The notes under the pieces were generated by a model. It saw only the letters and a program-made list of their open reading frames with translations, was not told where the DNA came from and ran no database searches. A stretch of DNA of 64,000 nucleotides from Methylophilus medardicus. Lineage in GTDB: Bacteria; Pseudomonadota; Gammaproteobacteria; Burkholderiales; Methylophilaceae. This document shows, in pieces, positions 27,757 to 37,311 of this stretch. Location of the stretch: assembly GCF_006363955.1 (NCBI RefSeq), contig NZ_CP040948.1:372001-436000 (forward strand), read 5' to 3'. The stretch's first letter is position 1. Every line of letters starts with the position of its first letter. The translations under genes and the position numbers were made by a program.

Positions 27757-29216
27757 CACCGACAATGGAAATTGTACTTAAACCGATACGGCAGTCATTG
27801 CTGCTGGGCTTGGTGACTTTGTCGATGACGGGTTGCCAAATGTTGGGCGACTTATATTCGCGGCCGGCAGCAGCGGTGCCGGCACAATATGGCGACACCG
27901 GCGCGGGCGAATTGAGTGCCGAGCAACAACTGGCCTTGCAACAATGGTGGACCTTGTTTAACGACAGTCAGTTAAACCAGCTGGTCGACACGGCACTGGC
28001 AAAAAATAACAACGTGCAACTTGCCGTAGCGCGCATTGAAGAAGCCGACGCGCAAATGCGTGAAATTGGTGCCAACTTATTGCCAACCGTTACCGCAACG
28101 GGCTCCGGCTTGCGCAACCGTGTCACGGAGTCTGGGGTGTTTCCAGTCTTTGGTGACAACCCGCGTAAAACCTACAAAGTCGGTTTGAACGGTAGTTATG
28201 AGTTGGATCTATGGGGTAAGCTGCGTCGCGCAAACGAGGCAGCCCGTGCCCAACTGCTGGCGACGCGTTATGCCAAAGAGGCTGTGTCTTGGTCGTTATC
28301 CAGTCTGGTGACGAATCATTATTTGATGATACGCAGCCTCGATGCGCAGCTGCTGGTCAATAGCCAAAACCTGAAAACGGCGCAAGACAGCCTCGACCTC
28401 GCGAAACGCAGAGTGGAAGGGGGCGTTGCGACGATTCTGGATGCCCATCAGGCAGAGTTAGTGGTGACCACGCTGCAAACCCAAGCACTAGAATTGAAGC
28501 GTCTGCGTGCCTTGAGTGAACACCAGATTGGCTTGTTGACGAATGACCTCGGCTTGAAAATTGCTGCAGGGGATCTGATGACCATGCCGACGCCGCCGAT
28601 CGTCCCCACCGGTTTGCCTTCTGCCCTGATGGAGGCGCGGCCGGATGTGCGTCAGGCGGAACAAGACATGGTGTCTGCCAATGCCAATATTGCGGTAGCA
28701 CGTGCAGCGTTTTACCCTAGCATTGCGTTGTCGACGACCTACGGTGGCGAAAGTATCGCGCTGAATAATCTACTCAAATCTCCCGCACGCGTTTGGTCGC
28801 TGGGGCTGGATATCAATCTACCGATCTTTAACGGCGGTCGTCTCAATGCCCGCGTGGATCAGGCCACGGCACAGCAAAAGCAAATGCTAGCGACCTATCA
28901 AAACACCTTGCAAACCGCTTTTACCGAGGTGAGTGATGCCTTGGTCAATGCACAGCAATATCGTGAGCAAGAGCAGTTAGCTGAAGCCAAGGAAAAAACC
29001 ACCGGCAATATTTTACGCGTGGCTAAAAATCGCTACGAAGCAGGCTATACCAGCTATCTCGAAGTGCTAGATGCACAACGCAACCACAACGAAGCCACAC
29101 AGGCGGTGGTGCAGAGCCGTCAGAACACGTTGACCGCTTCAGTGGATTTATTCAAGGCGCTCGGTGGTGGTTGGAAGCCTGACAGTGTGACGGCCGAAGC
29201 ACAAACGAAAAAGTAA
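27753..29216 (+). CDS. Outer-membrane efflux channel lipoprotein (OprM/NodT type)
   Basis: A 487-residue protein with a lipoprotein signal ending M-T-G-C (Cys28). Two tandem outer-membrane-efflux repeats follow, rich in helical heptads (e.g. L-D-L-A-K-R-R-V-E-G-G around residue 213 and V-A-K-N-R-Y-E-A-G-Y-T-S-Y-L-E-V-L-D-A-Q-R near the end), plus the motifs RPDVRQAEQ and F-Y-P-S-I-A-L. It is the TolC-like exit duct of the pump. The start overlaps the pump stop by four bases. A terminator follows 24 bases on, ending the three-gene operon. Confidence 0.95.
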   Translation: MTPTMEIVLKPIRQSLLLGLVTLSMTGCQMLGDLYSRPAAAVPAQYGDTGAGELSAEQQLALQQWWTLFNDSQLNQLVDTALAKNNNVQLAVARIEEADAQMREIGANLLPTVTATGSGLRNRVTESGVFPVFGDNPRKTYKVGLNGSYELDLWGKLRRANEAARAQLLATRYAKEAVSWSLSSLVTNHYLMIRSLDAQLLVNSQNLKTAQDSLDLAKRRVEGGVATILDAHQAELVVTTLQTQALELKRLRALSEHQIGLLTNDLGLKIAAGDLMTMPTPPIVPTGLPSALMEARPDVRQAEQDMVSANANIAVARAAFYPSIALSTTYGGESIALNNLLKSPARVWSLGLDINLPIFNGGRLNARVDQATAQQKQMLATYQNTLQTAFTEVSDALVNAQQYREQEQLAEAKEKTTGNILRVAKNRYEAGYTSYLEVLDAQRNHNEATQAVVQSRQNTLTASVDLFKALGGGWKPDSVTAEAQTKK

Positions 29217-29239
29217 TCCGGATTGCGTATGTATGTGCT

Positions 29240-29271
29240 GGGGTAACGAGAGATCGTTACCCCATTTTTTT
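29240..29271 (+). terminator. Intrinsic terminator of the efflux operon
   Basis: A ten-base GGGGTAACGA/TCGTTACCCC stem with a GAGA tetraloop, an A, then eight Ts (29264-29271). One of the strongest terminators in the window. Confidence 0.93.
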
Positions 29272-29310
29272 GGCTAGGCAAATGCTAGCGAACCCCATTA
29301 AGATGACGCC

Positions 29311-30570
29311 ATGACGACGCCCTCTATCAAACATATCGCCTTCGCCAGTTTTATTGGTACTGCCATCGAGTTTTACGATTTTTATATTTATGCCATGGCC
29401 GCAGCCTTGGTGATCGGTCAGGTTTTTTTCCCCGCCAGCGACCCTGCCATGCAATCCTTAAACGCCTTGCTTACCTTTGGTCTGGCTTTTATCGCGCGGC
29501 CGTTTGGTGCCGTACTATTTGGGCATTTTGGTGATCGCATCGGGCGTAAATCAACCTTGGCCGCCTCATTACTGGTCATGGGCAGCGCCACCTTTTTGAT
29601 CGGATTGTTGCCTGGATATGCGGCTTGGGGTGTCTGGGCGCCGGTATTGCTGTGCCTATTGCGATTCGCACAAGGCATTGGTCTCGGCGGCGAATGGGCC
29701 GGCGCCGCGTTGTTGGCCACCGAATATGCGCCTGCAGGTCAGCGCAGTTGGTACGGCATGTTTCCGCAACTCGGACCATCCATTGGTTTTTTGCTGGCAA
29801 CACTGACTTTTTTGGGATTGAGCCTCGGGCTGACAGAGACGCAGTTTGAGCAGTGGGGTTGGCGCGTGCCTTTTGTGATCAGTGCCGTGCTGGTCATTGT
29901 TGGTTTATATGTCAGATTTAAATTGGCCGAGACACCCGTGTTTGCGCAGGCACAGTCTGCCCACCATCTGCATCGGTGGCCGTTAAAAGCATTGCTTTCG
30001 CAGCATGGCAAGGCTATTTGCCTCGGTGCACTCGCGATGGGCGTGTGTTATCACTTGTTTTACACGGCGACGGTGTTTTGCCTGAGTTATGGGACGCAAA
30101 CCCTACACATGTCGCGTCCATTGTTTTTAGGATTGTTGTGCATCGCGGTCATCGGCATGGCACTCGCAACGCCGATGGCTGCCTGGTGGGCTGATCGACT
30201 CGGCAGACGGCCGGTGCTGATGAGCGGGCAGTGTCTGGCGATCATGCTTGGATTCGCGCTGTCCCCCATGTTCGGTAGTGGCAGTTGGGTCTACATTTTA
30301 CTCTTCCTGTTTTGTGCACTTTTTTTGATGGGGGTCACCTTTGCGCCCATGGGGGCGTTTTTGCCCGAGCAGTTTCCGGTCGCAGTGCGCTATAGCGGTG
30401 CCGGGCTGAGTTACCAACTTGGGGGAATTTTGGGCGCTTCATTTGCCCCAGCCATTGCCCAAGCGCTGGTGCAGTTCGGCGGTCTGCCTTGGGTAGGTGG
30501 CTATCTGTCTATCATGGCGCTGATCAGTCTGCTGGCGGTATGGCGGATGCCCCCCGACGCGGCGCGGTAA
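29311..30570 (+). CDS. MFS transporter, metabolite:H+ symporter subfamily
   Basis: A 419-residue transporter with 12 hydrophobic segments. It opens with the MHS-type S-F-I-G-T-A-I-E-F-Y-D-F-Y-I-Y-A, has the inter-TM2/3 motif GHFGDRIGRKSTL and its second-half copy A-D-R-L-G-R-R-P-V-L-M, and a long R-F-A-Q-G-I-G-L-G-G-E-W-A-G-A TM4 region. ProP, ShiA and KgtP belong to this subfamily; the substrate (an organic acid, betaine, or similar) cannot be fixed here. It stands alone between the efflux terminator and lgt. Confidence 0.9.
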   Translation: MTTPSIKHIAFASFIGTAIEFYDFYIYAMAAALVIGQVFFPASDPAMQSLNALLTFGLAFIARPFGAVLFGHFGDRIGRKSTLAASLLVMGSATFLIGLLPGYAAWGVWAPVLLCLLRFAQGIGLGGEWAGAALLATEYAPAGQRSWYGMFPQLGPSIGFLLATLTFLGLSLGLTETQFEQWGWRVPFVISAVLVIVGLYVRFKLAETPVFAQAQSAHHLHRWPLKALLSQHGKAICLGALAMGVCYHLFYTATVFCLSYGTQTLHMSRPLFLGLLCIAVIGMALATPMAAWWADRLGRRPVLMSGQCLAIMLGFALSPMFGSGSWVYILLFLFCALFLMGVTFAPMGAFLPEQFPVAVRYSGAGLSYQLGGILGASFAPAIAQALVQFGGLPWVGGYLSIMALISLLAVWRMPPDAAR

Positions 30571-30630
30571 CTGTCCGCAACGGAGTGCTGGCGAGCAGGT
30601 ATAATTCAATTTTTTTCACGGTGAAGTGGT

Positions 30631-31422
30631 ATGTTGATTCATCCCGGATTTAATCCCATCGCATTACAAATTGGCAGTTTTGGCATCCACTGGTATGGTT
30701 TGATGTATCTAGTGGGTTTTTTTGGCGGCTTGTGGCTTGGGCAGTATCAGGTTAAACGCTTGCTTGCATTAGATCCGGCTTCCCCTTGGCAGGCGCGTGA
30801 TCCGGACGATATGCTGTTTTACATTGCGCTTGGTGTAGTGTTTGGCGGGCGCCTGGGCTACGTTTTGTTTTATCAGCCGGTGTATTTTATGCATCATCCA
30901 CAGGAGATTCTTGCGCTGTGGCAAGGCGGTATGTCGTTTCATGGCGGCTTTATTGGTGTGATGGTGGCCATGGCCCTGTTCGCGCGTAAACGCGGGGTGA
31001 TCTGGCTGCAACTGATGGATTTCGTCGCGCCTTTAGTGCCGATTGGCCTTGGTGCAGGCCGACTGGGCAATTTTATCAATGGGGAGTTGTGGGGGCGCCC
31101 AACCGAAGCAAACTGGGGCATGGTGTTTCCTGCAGTCGATGCAGTTGCGCGGCATCCATCACAACTGTACGAGTTTGCGTTAGAAGGTTTAGTATTGTTT
31201 TTGGTGTTATGGACGTTTGCTGGCAAAAAACGACCCATTGGCGCAGTCTCAGCATTGTTTTTGCTGTGTTATGGCAGCTTCCGTTTTGTGGTGGAGTTTA
31301 CCCGCGAACCTGACAGCTTTTTAGGCCTGCTGTCGCTGGGCCTCAGTATGGGGCAGTGGTTGTGTTTACCTATGATTCTGGTGGGCTTGGCCATGATGCG
31401 CTGGGCGTATCGCAAACACTAA
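30631..31422 (+). CDS. lgt: Prolipoprotein diacylglyceryl transferase
   Basis: A 263-residue inner-membrane enzyme that moves diacylglycerol from phosphatidylglycerol to the lipobox Cys of prolipoproteins. The hallmark [16 protein letters not shown] (Lgt signature), the N-terminal H-W-Y-G-L-M-Y, and the H-P-S-Q-L-Y-E motif are all intact, with about seven membrane helices. Length is close to E. coli Lgt (291). It serves the several lipoproteins of this window (pump adaptor, OprM-type channel, MshL). Confidence 0.97.
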
Positions 31423-31436
31423 TCCAGTATCCAAAC

Positions 31437-31712
31437 TTATTTTTTCGATGCTGGCTGCGTAGCTAACTCTAGCGCATGCAGCCAGCGCATCGCGTACTCG
31501 CGCGGCTGATCTGCATCACCACACATGTCAAGGCTCGGCTGCAAGCCACCACAAAAATCCGGCCGCTCTGGCTTTCCAAACAATTTGCATCTGAATAAAT
31601 CGTCTAGTTGAATGCAAGGCACGCCTGCTGGTTTGCCTGCGGGCATGCCAGGAATGGGGCTGGTGATCGAAGGCGCAATGCAACACGCGCCGCACTGCGG
31701 ACGGCATTGCAT
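31437..31712 (-). CDS. YkgJ family cysteine-cluster protein
   Basis: A 91-residue protein starting [16 protein letters not shown], with a dense N-terminal cysteine cluster (Cys3, 7, 10, 11) and later cysteines in the PCIQL, RCKLFG, FCGGL and MCGDA segments. These are the features of the YkgJ family, probably a zinc or iron-sulfur cluster protein of unknown function. It follows the CinA-like gene by 3 bases on the same strand, so the two are likely cotranscribed. Confidence 0.88.
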   Translation of the reverse strand: MQCRPQCGACCIAPSITSPIPGMPAGKPAGVPCIQLDDLFRCKLFGKPERPDFCGGLQPSLDMCGDADQPREYAMRWLHALELATQPASKK

Positions 31713-31715
31713 GGC

Positions 31716-32456
31716 TTATACGTCTACCCAAGGATAGCCGAGTGCTGAGACACCCGCTTTCAGTTCAACCATGGCTTGTGTCACGAGATCGCTTTGTCCT
31801 TTCATGCCTACTTCAGTCGTGCGGCGTTGATTGGCGCGCGGCAAACTGAACAGTTTCAGCGTAGGATATTGGCTTAACATCTGGTTCATTAAGTCAATCA
31901 TGTCACTTTCGCCAGCCTCGGTCACGACGATCGATTGTTCCTGATAATCTTCAGCATGAAATAGATGGCTGTAATAAGTCTCGAGCACCCATTCCACCAT
32001 CGGGTGGGCCATCTCTGGAAACCCCGGCACAAAATAATGCTGATGCAGGCTGAATCCAGCCACCCGATTGACCGGGTTTGGAATCAAATCGCAACCTTGC
32101 GGAAAGTCTGCCATGAGCACCCGTTTGGGGTAGGCGGTCTCACCGTATTGTGCTTCGATATTCGCTACCGCCTCTGCATGGCGCACAATCGGCACGCCTG
32201 CCGCAGCGGCCGCACATTGCCGTGTGTGGTCATCCGGCGTGGCTCCAATACCGCCAAAACTGAACACCACATCCCCACGTGCCATGCTGGCTTTGAGATG
32301 ACTGGTGATTTGTGTGGGGATGTCGCCAATGAAATGCGCCCAACTGAGGTGTAAGCCGCGGGCGGATAGTAGCGAAATCACCTTGCTCAGGTGCGCATCC
32401 TGTCTTTTTCCAGAGAGGATTTCATCGCCAATGATGTAGATGCCAAAGGATTGCAT
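31716..32456 (-). CDS. CinA-like molybdopterin-binding domain protein
   Basis: A 246-residue protein with the MoCF/MoaB-like fold of the CinA N-terminal half: IIGDEILSGKRQDAHL near the start and F-S-F-G-G-I-G-A-T-P-D-D-H-T-R for the nucleotide/MPT-like pocket. The C-terminal PncC (nicotinamide-nucleotide amidase) domain of full CinA is absent, so this is the stand-alone form, related to COG1058 enzymes that act as ADP-ribose or NAD(P)-derived pyrophosphatases. The precise reaction is uncertain. It pairs with the YkgJ-type gene. Confidence 0.87.
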   Translation of the reverse strand: MQSFGIYIIGDEILSGKRQDAHLSKVISLLSARGLHLSWAHFIGDIPTQITSHLKASMARGDVVFSFGGIGATPDDHTRQCAAAAAGVPIVRHAEAVANIEAQYGETAYPKRVLMADFPQGCDLIPNPVNRVAGFSLHQHYFVPGFPEMAHPMVEWVLETYYSHLFHAEDYQEQSIVVTEAGESDMIDLMNQMLSQYPTLKLFSLPRANQRRTTEVGMKGQSDLVTQAMVELKAGVSALGYPWVDV

Positions 32457-32533
32457 AATTTAAAAATGAAAAGCAGGTTGCAAAATATTACCTGAGTAGA
32501 GCATCGCACCCAAGCATAGGTTTTCAGTGGCGT

Positions 32534-32567
32534 AAAATAAAAAAGGCGATGACTAGCAGTCATCGCC
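32534..32567 (-). terminator. Intrinsic terminator of the YeaQ-type gene
   Basis: A GGCGATGACT/AGTCATCGCC stem (32545-32567) around a three-base loop. On the minus strand it is followed by T6, an A and T4. It lies 21 bases past the small membrane-protein stop. Confidence 0.9.
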
Positions 32568-32587
32568 GATGGTGGTGGTGATTTCGG

Positions 32588-32827
32588 TTAGGCGGATCGT
32601 AACAAACGCGAGATAAAAATCAGGAACACGGCGCCGATAGTGGCCACAATAATGCTACCGACCATGCCACCGCTGGCGCTCAAGCCCAGCAAGCCAAATA
32701 GCCAGCCCCCGACTACCGCGCCGGCAATGCCCAGAATAAGGTCCCAGACCAATCCAAAGCCATCGCCCTTCATAATCACACCGGCCAGCCAGCCAGCAAT
32801 AATGCCTACGAGTATCGTCCAAAGCAT
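32588..32827 (-). CDS. GlsB/YeaQ/YmgE family small membrane protein
   Basis: A 79-residue, very hydrophobic, Gly-rich protein with three short membrane segments: I-I-A-G-W-L-A-G-V-I-M-K-G near the start, G-A-V-V-G-G-W-L-F-G in the middle and an I-G-A-V-F-L-I-F-I end. This matches the transglycosylase-associated/YeaQ family, often raised under stress or at entry to stationary phase; the molecular role is unknown. Monocistronic, with its own terminator. Confidence 0.9.
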   Translation of the reverse strand: MLWTILVGIIAGWLAGVIMKGDGFGLVWDLILGIAGAVVGGWLFGLLGLSASGGMVGSIIVATIGAVFLIFISRLLRSA

Positions 32828-32956
32828 TTCAAACTCCCTTGTTTTGATGAACCTGAATAATACCCATCACCCGTAGGATGATCTGTCAGACGGTGTAGGA
32901 AAATCCTGTCAGAAATGACTGGCAACAGCGCTTTGAAAGGGCTTGCCAGCGTTCAA

Positions 32957-33175
32957 TTATTTTTTCAAGCCGACCAATAAAAAACCTACCCCGGCAACCA
33001 GCACGATGATGCTCAATGGCTGTGGGATGCTGACGTCTTTGCTGATTTCTGCACTGGCTTCTAACGAGCCAATTTTTGCGACCGTTTCTTTGCTCTCATA
33101 ACTAAAGCCCTTCAGTAACAATCCGGCGGTGCCGAGCGCAATTAAAATAATGCCGATAATGAGCGACGATTTCAT
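32957..33175 (-). CDS. Small two-helix membrane protein, function unknown
   Basis: A 72-residue protein with two hydrophobic segments (about 4-20 and 54-69) joined by a ~30-residue charged loop (residues ~24-52), ending in KK. AGGAG stands before its ATG on the minus strand (33182-33187 region), which supports real translation. I do not recognise a family with confidence. It lies 49 bases downstream of the polA stop and may be read with polA, or from its own promoter. Confidence 0.7.
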   Translation of the reverse strand: MKSSLIIGIILIALGTAGLLLKGFSYESKETVAKIGSLEASAEISKDVSIPQPLSIIVLVAGVGFLLVGLKK

Positions 33176-33224
33176 AGCAGATGCTCCTGAGTGATAGAGA
33201 CGTTACCTTAACATGGCGATGCCA

Positions 33225-35987
33225 TTAGTGGGCACTTTCCCAATTGTTGCCGGTGCCTACTTCGGCCAACAGTGGCACATCGAGCGTGGCGACGCCTTGC
33301 ATGAGTATCGGCAGTTGTGCCTGCACCAATGCGAGCTCTTGGTCTGGGACTTCTAGCACCAGTTCATCGTGTACCTGCATGATCAGTTTTGATTGTAGCT
33401 TTTCCGCTGTCAGCCACTGGTGCACTGCAATCATGGCCAATTTGATCAAGTCAGCGGCCGTGCCCTGCATAGGGGCATTGATCGCAGCACGTTCGGCGCC
33501 GTTGCGTCTTTGAACATTGGCACTATTGATCTCGGGCACCCACAATCGCCGGCCGAAAATGGTTTCCACATAGCCTTGGCGTTTCGCCAGCTCGCGCGTG
33601 TCGCTCATGTATTGGCGTACGCCCGGATAACGGGCAAAGTAGCGTTCGATGTAATTGGCTGCGGCGCTGCGCTCAATATTGAGGTTTTGTGCGAGGCCGA
33701 ATGCACTCATGCCATAAATCAAACCAAAATTAATCACTTTGGCATAGCGGCGCTGCTCATTGTCGACGGCTGTGCGCTCTACGCCAAAAATTTCAGCGGC
33801 AGTCGCGCGATGAATATCTTCATTGTTGGCAAATGCCCGCAACATGCCTGCATCTTGCGATAAGTGCGCCATGATGCGTAATTCAATTTGTGAGTAGTCG
33901 GCAGACACAATGTGCGCCCCCGGCGGCGCGATAAAAGCTTCGCGGATACGGCGGCCTTCGGCAGTGCGCACCGGAATGTTTTGCAGGTTAGGGTCTGCGC
34001 TCGCCAGACGGCCTGTAATGGCTACTGCCTGATTGTAGTTGGTATGCACGCGCCCGGTCTGCGGATTGATCATTTTAGGCAGTTTGTCGGTATACGTCGA
34101 CTTCAGCTTTGCCAGGCTCCGATGTTCAAGAATGACTTTTGGTAAGGGGTAGTCCAGCGCCAGTTCTTGTAAAACATCTTCGTCAGTAGAAGGCGCACCA
34201 GAAGGGGTCTTTTTCAGCGGTTTGATGCCCAGTTTACCAAACAGGATTTCTTGCAATTGTTTGGGGCTGCCGAGGTTGAAAGGTTGCCCAGCCAGTTCAA
34301 AAGCCTGTTTTTCAATTTCCATCAAGCGCAGGCCGATTTCATTGCTTTGGCGCTGAAGCATGTGGCTATCAATGAACACGCCATTGCGCTCCATGTGTTG
34401 CAGTACCAACATGCTAGGTAGCTCAATCTTTTCATAAATAAACAGCAGTTTGTCGGAGACGCTCACTTGCGGGTAAAGGGCCTGATGCAGCTGCAAAGTA
34501 ATATCCGCATCCTCTGCAGCGTATTCTGCCGCTTGCTCAACGGTGACCTGACTAAAATTGACTTGTTTGGCCCCTTTGCCAGCGACGGCTTCATAGGGGA
34601 TGGGCGCAATGCCCAAGTGGCGTTCGCTGAGTTCGTCCATGCCATGGCCTTTGTGGCTCTCAAACACATAGGACTCTAACAAGGTGTCATGTGCCACACC
34701 ACGCAGTTGAATGTCATGATTGGCCAGCACATGCATGTCATATTTGAGGTTTTGGCCCACTTTTTTGATCGCCGCATTTTCTAAAATGGGCTTCAGTTTG
34801 CTGAGCGTGCCCTCTAAAGACAATTGCGTCGGCGCATCAAAATAGTCGTGCCGCAACGGGACATACGCGGCCTCCCCCGGCGTGACGCTAAACGATACGC
34901 CAACAATACGGGCCTGCATGGCATCGAGTGAGGTGGTCTCGGTATCAAAACACATGAGCTCGGCCTGTTGCAGTTTTAACAGCCACTGATCCAGCGCCTC
35001 TTCAGTGACGACGGTCTGGTACAGACGACGTGTATCTGGAGTGTAGAGCTGCTGGGGCGCGCTTGCTTGTGGCCCAGGCGCCGTAGGGCTGGACCCTGAT
35101 GTCGCGTCGGCAGGCCCGTCTGCGAGTTTATCTAAATCGCGCTTCCAGCTTCTAAACTCAAAATGGTCGAATAATGCCAGCAGCTTCGCTTTGTCGGGTG
35201 GTTGTGCAATCAGTGCGTCAAAATGCTCGCAGAGTCCTATGTCACAACGGATGGTAATCAATTCTCGTGCGGTTGGCAGCCAAGGTAAGGCTTTGCGCAG
35301 GTTTTCACCCACCACGCCTTTGATTTGGTCGGCATGCGCGACGATGTTATCGAGTGAGCCATATTCCGTCAGCCATTTAATCGCGGTTTTCGGCCCCACT
35401 TTTTCTACGCCGGGGACATTGTCCGCGGTGTCGCCGACCAAGGTCAGGTAGTCGATCATTTGAGTCGGGGGTACGCCAAATTTCTGTTCTACCCCCGCCA
35501 CATCCAGCACATCATCGGTTTTGCGAAAAGCATCGCGCATGGTGTTCACCACGGTGATATGCGCATTCACCAGTTGCGTGATATCTTTGTCGCCGGTTGA
35601 GATGATGGTCTTAATGCCTTCTTTTTCAGCCTGCTTGGCCAAGGCGCCAATCACGTCATCCGCTTCAACGCCTTCTTCAATAATCAGCGGCCAGCCCATG
35701 GCCCGGATCGTTTCATACAGCGGCTCAATTTGCACCCGCAAATCATCCGGCATGCTGGCGCGGTTCGCCTTGTATTCAGGGTATAAATCATCTCTAAAAG
35801 TTTTGCCTTTGGCATCAAATACACAGGCACTGTACTCGGCAGGGTAGTCTTTGTGCAGCCGGCGCAGCATATTGAGCACCCCTTGAATGGCGCCAACCGG
35901 CTCATTGGCCGAGTTACGCAAATCCGGCATGGCGTGAAACGCCCGATACAAGTAACTGGAACCATCTACCAGAAGCAAGGTTTTCAT
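33225..35987 (-). CDS. polA: DNA polymerase I
   Basis: A 920-residue three-domain repair and Okazaki-fragment polymerase. The 5'-3' exonuclease domain (1-~290) begins L-L-V-D-G-S-S-Y-L-Y-R-A-F-H. The 3'-5' proofreading domain (~320-510) keeps the D-x-E of exo I in FDTETTSLD, plus the N-L-K-Y-D and A-A-E-D-A-D motifs, so it should be active, unlike the Taq enzyme. The polymerase domain has motif A (S-A-D-Y-S-Q-I-E-L-R), motif B (R-R-Y-A-K-V-I-N-F-G-L-I-Y-G) and motif C (Q-V-H-D-E-L). Length matches E. coli (928). Confidence 0.98.
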   Translation of the reverse strand: MKTLLLVDGSSYLYRAFHAMPDLRNSANEPVGAIQGVLNMLRRLHKDYPAEYSACVFDAKGKTFRDDLYPEYKANRASMPDDLRVQIEPLYETIRAMGWPLIIEEGVEADDVIGALAKQAEKEGIKTIISTGDKDITQLVNAHITVVNTMRDAFRKTDDVLDVAGVEQKFGVPPTQMIDYLTLVGDTADNVPGVEKVGPKTAIKWLTEYGSLDNIVAHADQIKGVVGENLRKALPWLPTARELITIRCDIGLCEHFDALIAQPPDKAKLLALFDHFEFRSWKRDLDKLADGPADATSGSSPTAPGPQASAPQQLYTPDTRRLYQTVVTEEALDQWLLKLQQAELMCFDTETTSLDAMQARIVGVSFSVTPGEAAYVPLRHDYFDAPTQLSLEGTLSKLKPILENAAIKKVGQNLKYDMHVLANHDIQLRGVAHDTLLESYVFESHKGHGMDELSERHLGIAPIPYEAVAGKGAKQVNFSQVTVEQAAEYAAEDADITLQLHQALYPQVSVSDKLLFIYEKIELPSMLVLQHMERNGVFIDSHMLQRQSNEIGLRLMEIEKQAFELAGQPFNLGSPKQLQEILFGKLGIKPLKKTPSGAPSTDEDVLQELALDYPLPKVILEHRSLAKLKSTYTDKLPKMINPQTGRVHTNYNQAVAITGRLASADPNLQNIPVRTAEGRRIREAFIAPPGAHIVSADYSQIELRIMAHLSQDAGMLRAFANNEDIHRATAAEIFGVERTAVDNEQRRYAKVINFGLIYGMSAFGLAQNLNIERSAAANYIERYFARYPGVRQYMSDTRELAKRQGYVETIFGRRLWVPEINSANVQRRNGAERAAINAPMQGTAADLIKLAMIAVHQWLTAEKLQSKLIMQVHDELVLEVPDQELALVQAQLPILMQGVATLDVPLLAEVGTGNNWESAH

Positions 35988-36082
35988 AGTGCGATCTCAT
36001 GAGTCAAATCAATGGCGTATTTTACGCATTTCAAAGCGACTTCATGTACACTAATTTGGTTTGTACGATGAAGGACTGAAGA

Positions 36083-36808
36083 ATGCATAACCGCAAGCTG
36101 CCTACCATGGTCGAGCCTGAGCTGCTCAATGGGGATGACGCTAACCATGAATCCTGGCATGCCTTTGAAATCATGGCGGAATTTGTCGGGGCCACCGAGA
36201 ACCTCAAGGCGATTACGCCAGCGGTTTCAATTTTTGGCAGTGCCCGCACCAAGCCAGATCACCCGTATTATCAGCGCACCGAAGAAATTGCCCGTTTGCT
36301 GTCCGATTCTGGCTTTAGTGTTATTTCTGGCGGCGGTCCCGGCATTATGGAGGCAGCCAATAAGGGCGCATACCCCGGTCGAGGCGCGAGCGTAGGTTTG
36401 AATATCAGGCTCCCTTTTGAACAGCATGGCAATCCATACCAAGACATCGGCATCAGTTTTAAGTACTTTTTTATGCGCAAAGTCATGTTCGTCAAATATG
36501 CGAGTGCCTTTGTGGTGATGCCAGGCGGTTTTGGCACGCTGGATGAGTTGATGGAAGCCATTACGCTGGTCCAAACTGGCAAGAGTCGCAAAATCCCGAT
36601 TATTCTGGTGGGTACGCAGTTTTGGACCGGCTTGGTCGATTGGTTACGCAATACGCTGGTGGCAGAAGGCATGGCCTCACCCGCGGACATGGATTTGATT
36701 CAGATGATTGATGAGCCGCAACAGATCGTCGATGCGATTTTTAAACATTATGAAACCACAGGTTTTGAGCTGACCGCAGCCGAACGTAAATTACAACTTT
36801 ATTTGTAA
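36083..36808 (+). CDS. LOG family protein (TIGR00730 Rossmann fold)
   Basis: A 241-residue protein with the LOG/YgdH-type signature: S-G-G-G-P-G-I-M-E-A-A-N-K-G-A near residue 93 and the P-G-G-F-G-T-L-D-E motif near 150. Members cleave nucleotide 5'-monophosphates, in some cases cytokinin ribotides, at the glycosidic bond; old databases call them lysine decarboxylases, which is wrong. This is the longer bacterial type with an N-terminal helical extension. It is divergent from polA and precedes the DUF2782-thrB genes. Confidence 0.9.
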   Translation: MHNRKLPTMVEPELLNGDDANHESWHAFEIMAEFVGATENLKAITPAVSIFGSARTKPDHPYYQRTEEIARLLSDSGFSVISGGGPGIMEAANKGAYPGRGASVGLNIRLPFEQHGNPYQDIGISFKYFFMRKVMFVKYASAFVVMPGGFGTLDELMEAITLVQTGKSRKIPIILVGTQFWTGLVDWLRNTLVAEGMASPADMDLIQMIDEPQQIVDAIFKHYETTGFELTAAERKLQLYL

Positions 36809-36926
36809 GGCCCGCCTTTTGCCAGCCCACCCGCGGCTGCGCAGGCATCTAAGTTTATTATGTATGCAGTTACCGCCAGCGCGTGGGTTTTTGCTAGAAT
36901 AGTCAACACTGACTAAGGAGTGCTCC

Positions 36927-37271
36927 ATGCGTGATGTTTTCCGTTTATTGCTGGCCGGTATCTGTTTTGCCGCTGTTGCAATGCCAGTATGGGCTGCCGC
37001 CCCCAAAGATGCCGAGTTGCTAGAGGAGGTTCCTTCCCCGCCAAAAGTGATCGAAGGCCAACCGATTGACCAGCCGAGTGTGAGCAAGCGCAAAGATGGC
37101 GAAAATGAGATTGAAGAATTCAGTCTCAATGGCGAAGTCTACATGGTCAAAGTGACCCCGCCGAGTGGTAAATCCTACTTCTTGCACCGCGAGGATCGCA
37201 ATGGCGACTGGGTGAATGACGGCCCGACCCGCCCACTATCCGTGCCTAAATGGATTCTGTTCCGCTTCTAA
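36927..37271 (+). CDS. DUF2782 family periplasmic protein
   Basis: A 114-residue protein with a signal peptide (cleavage near A-W-A-A, residue ~24). The domain has an E-I-E-E-F-x-x-N-G-E-V-Y-M-V-K-V-T-P segment and a Y-F-L-H-R-E-D-R-N-G-D-W end, which defines DUF2782. Function unknown; in Betaproteobacteria it recurs just before thrB. AAGGAG lies upstream of the ATG. Confidence 0.88.
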   Translation: MRDVFRLLLAGICFAAVAMPVWAAAPKDAELLEEVPSPPKVIEGQPIDQPSVSKRKDGENEIEEFSLNGEVYMVKVTPPSGKSYFLHREDRNGDWVNDGPTRPLSVPKWILFRF

Positions 37272-37311
37272 TGATAATTACCTGCCTTGACTGCGCAGGT
37301 TTGTGAATGAC

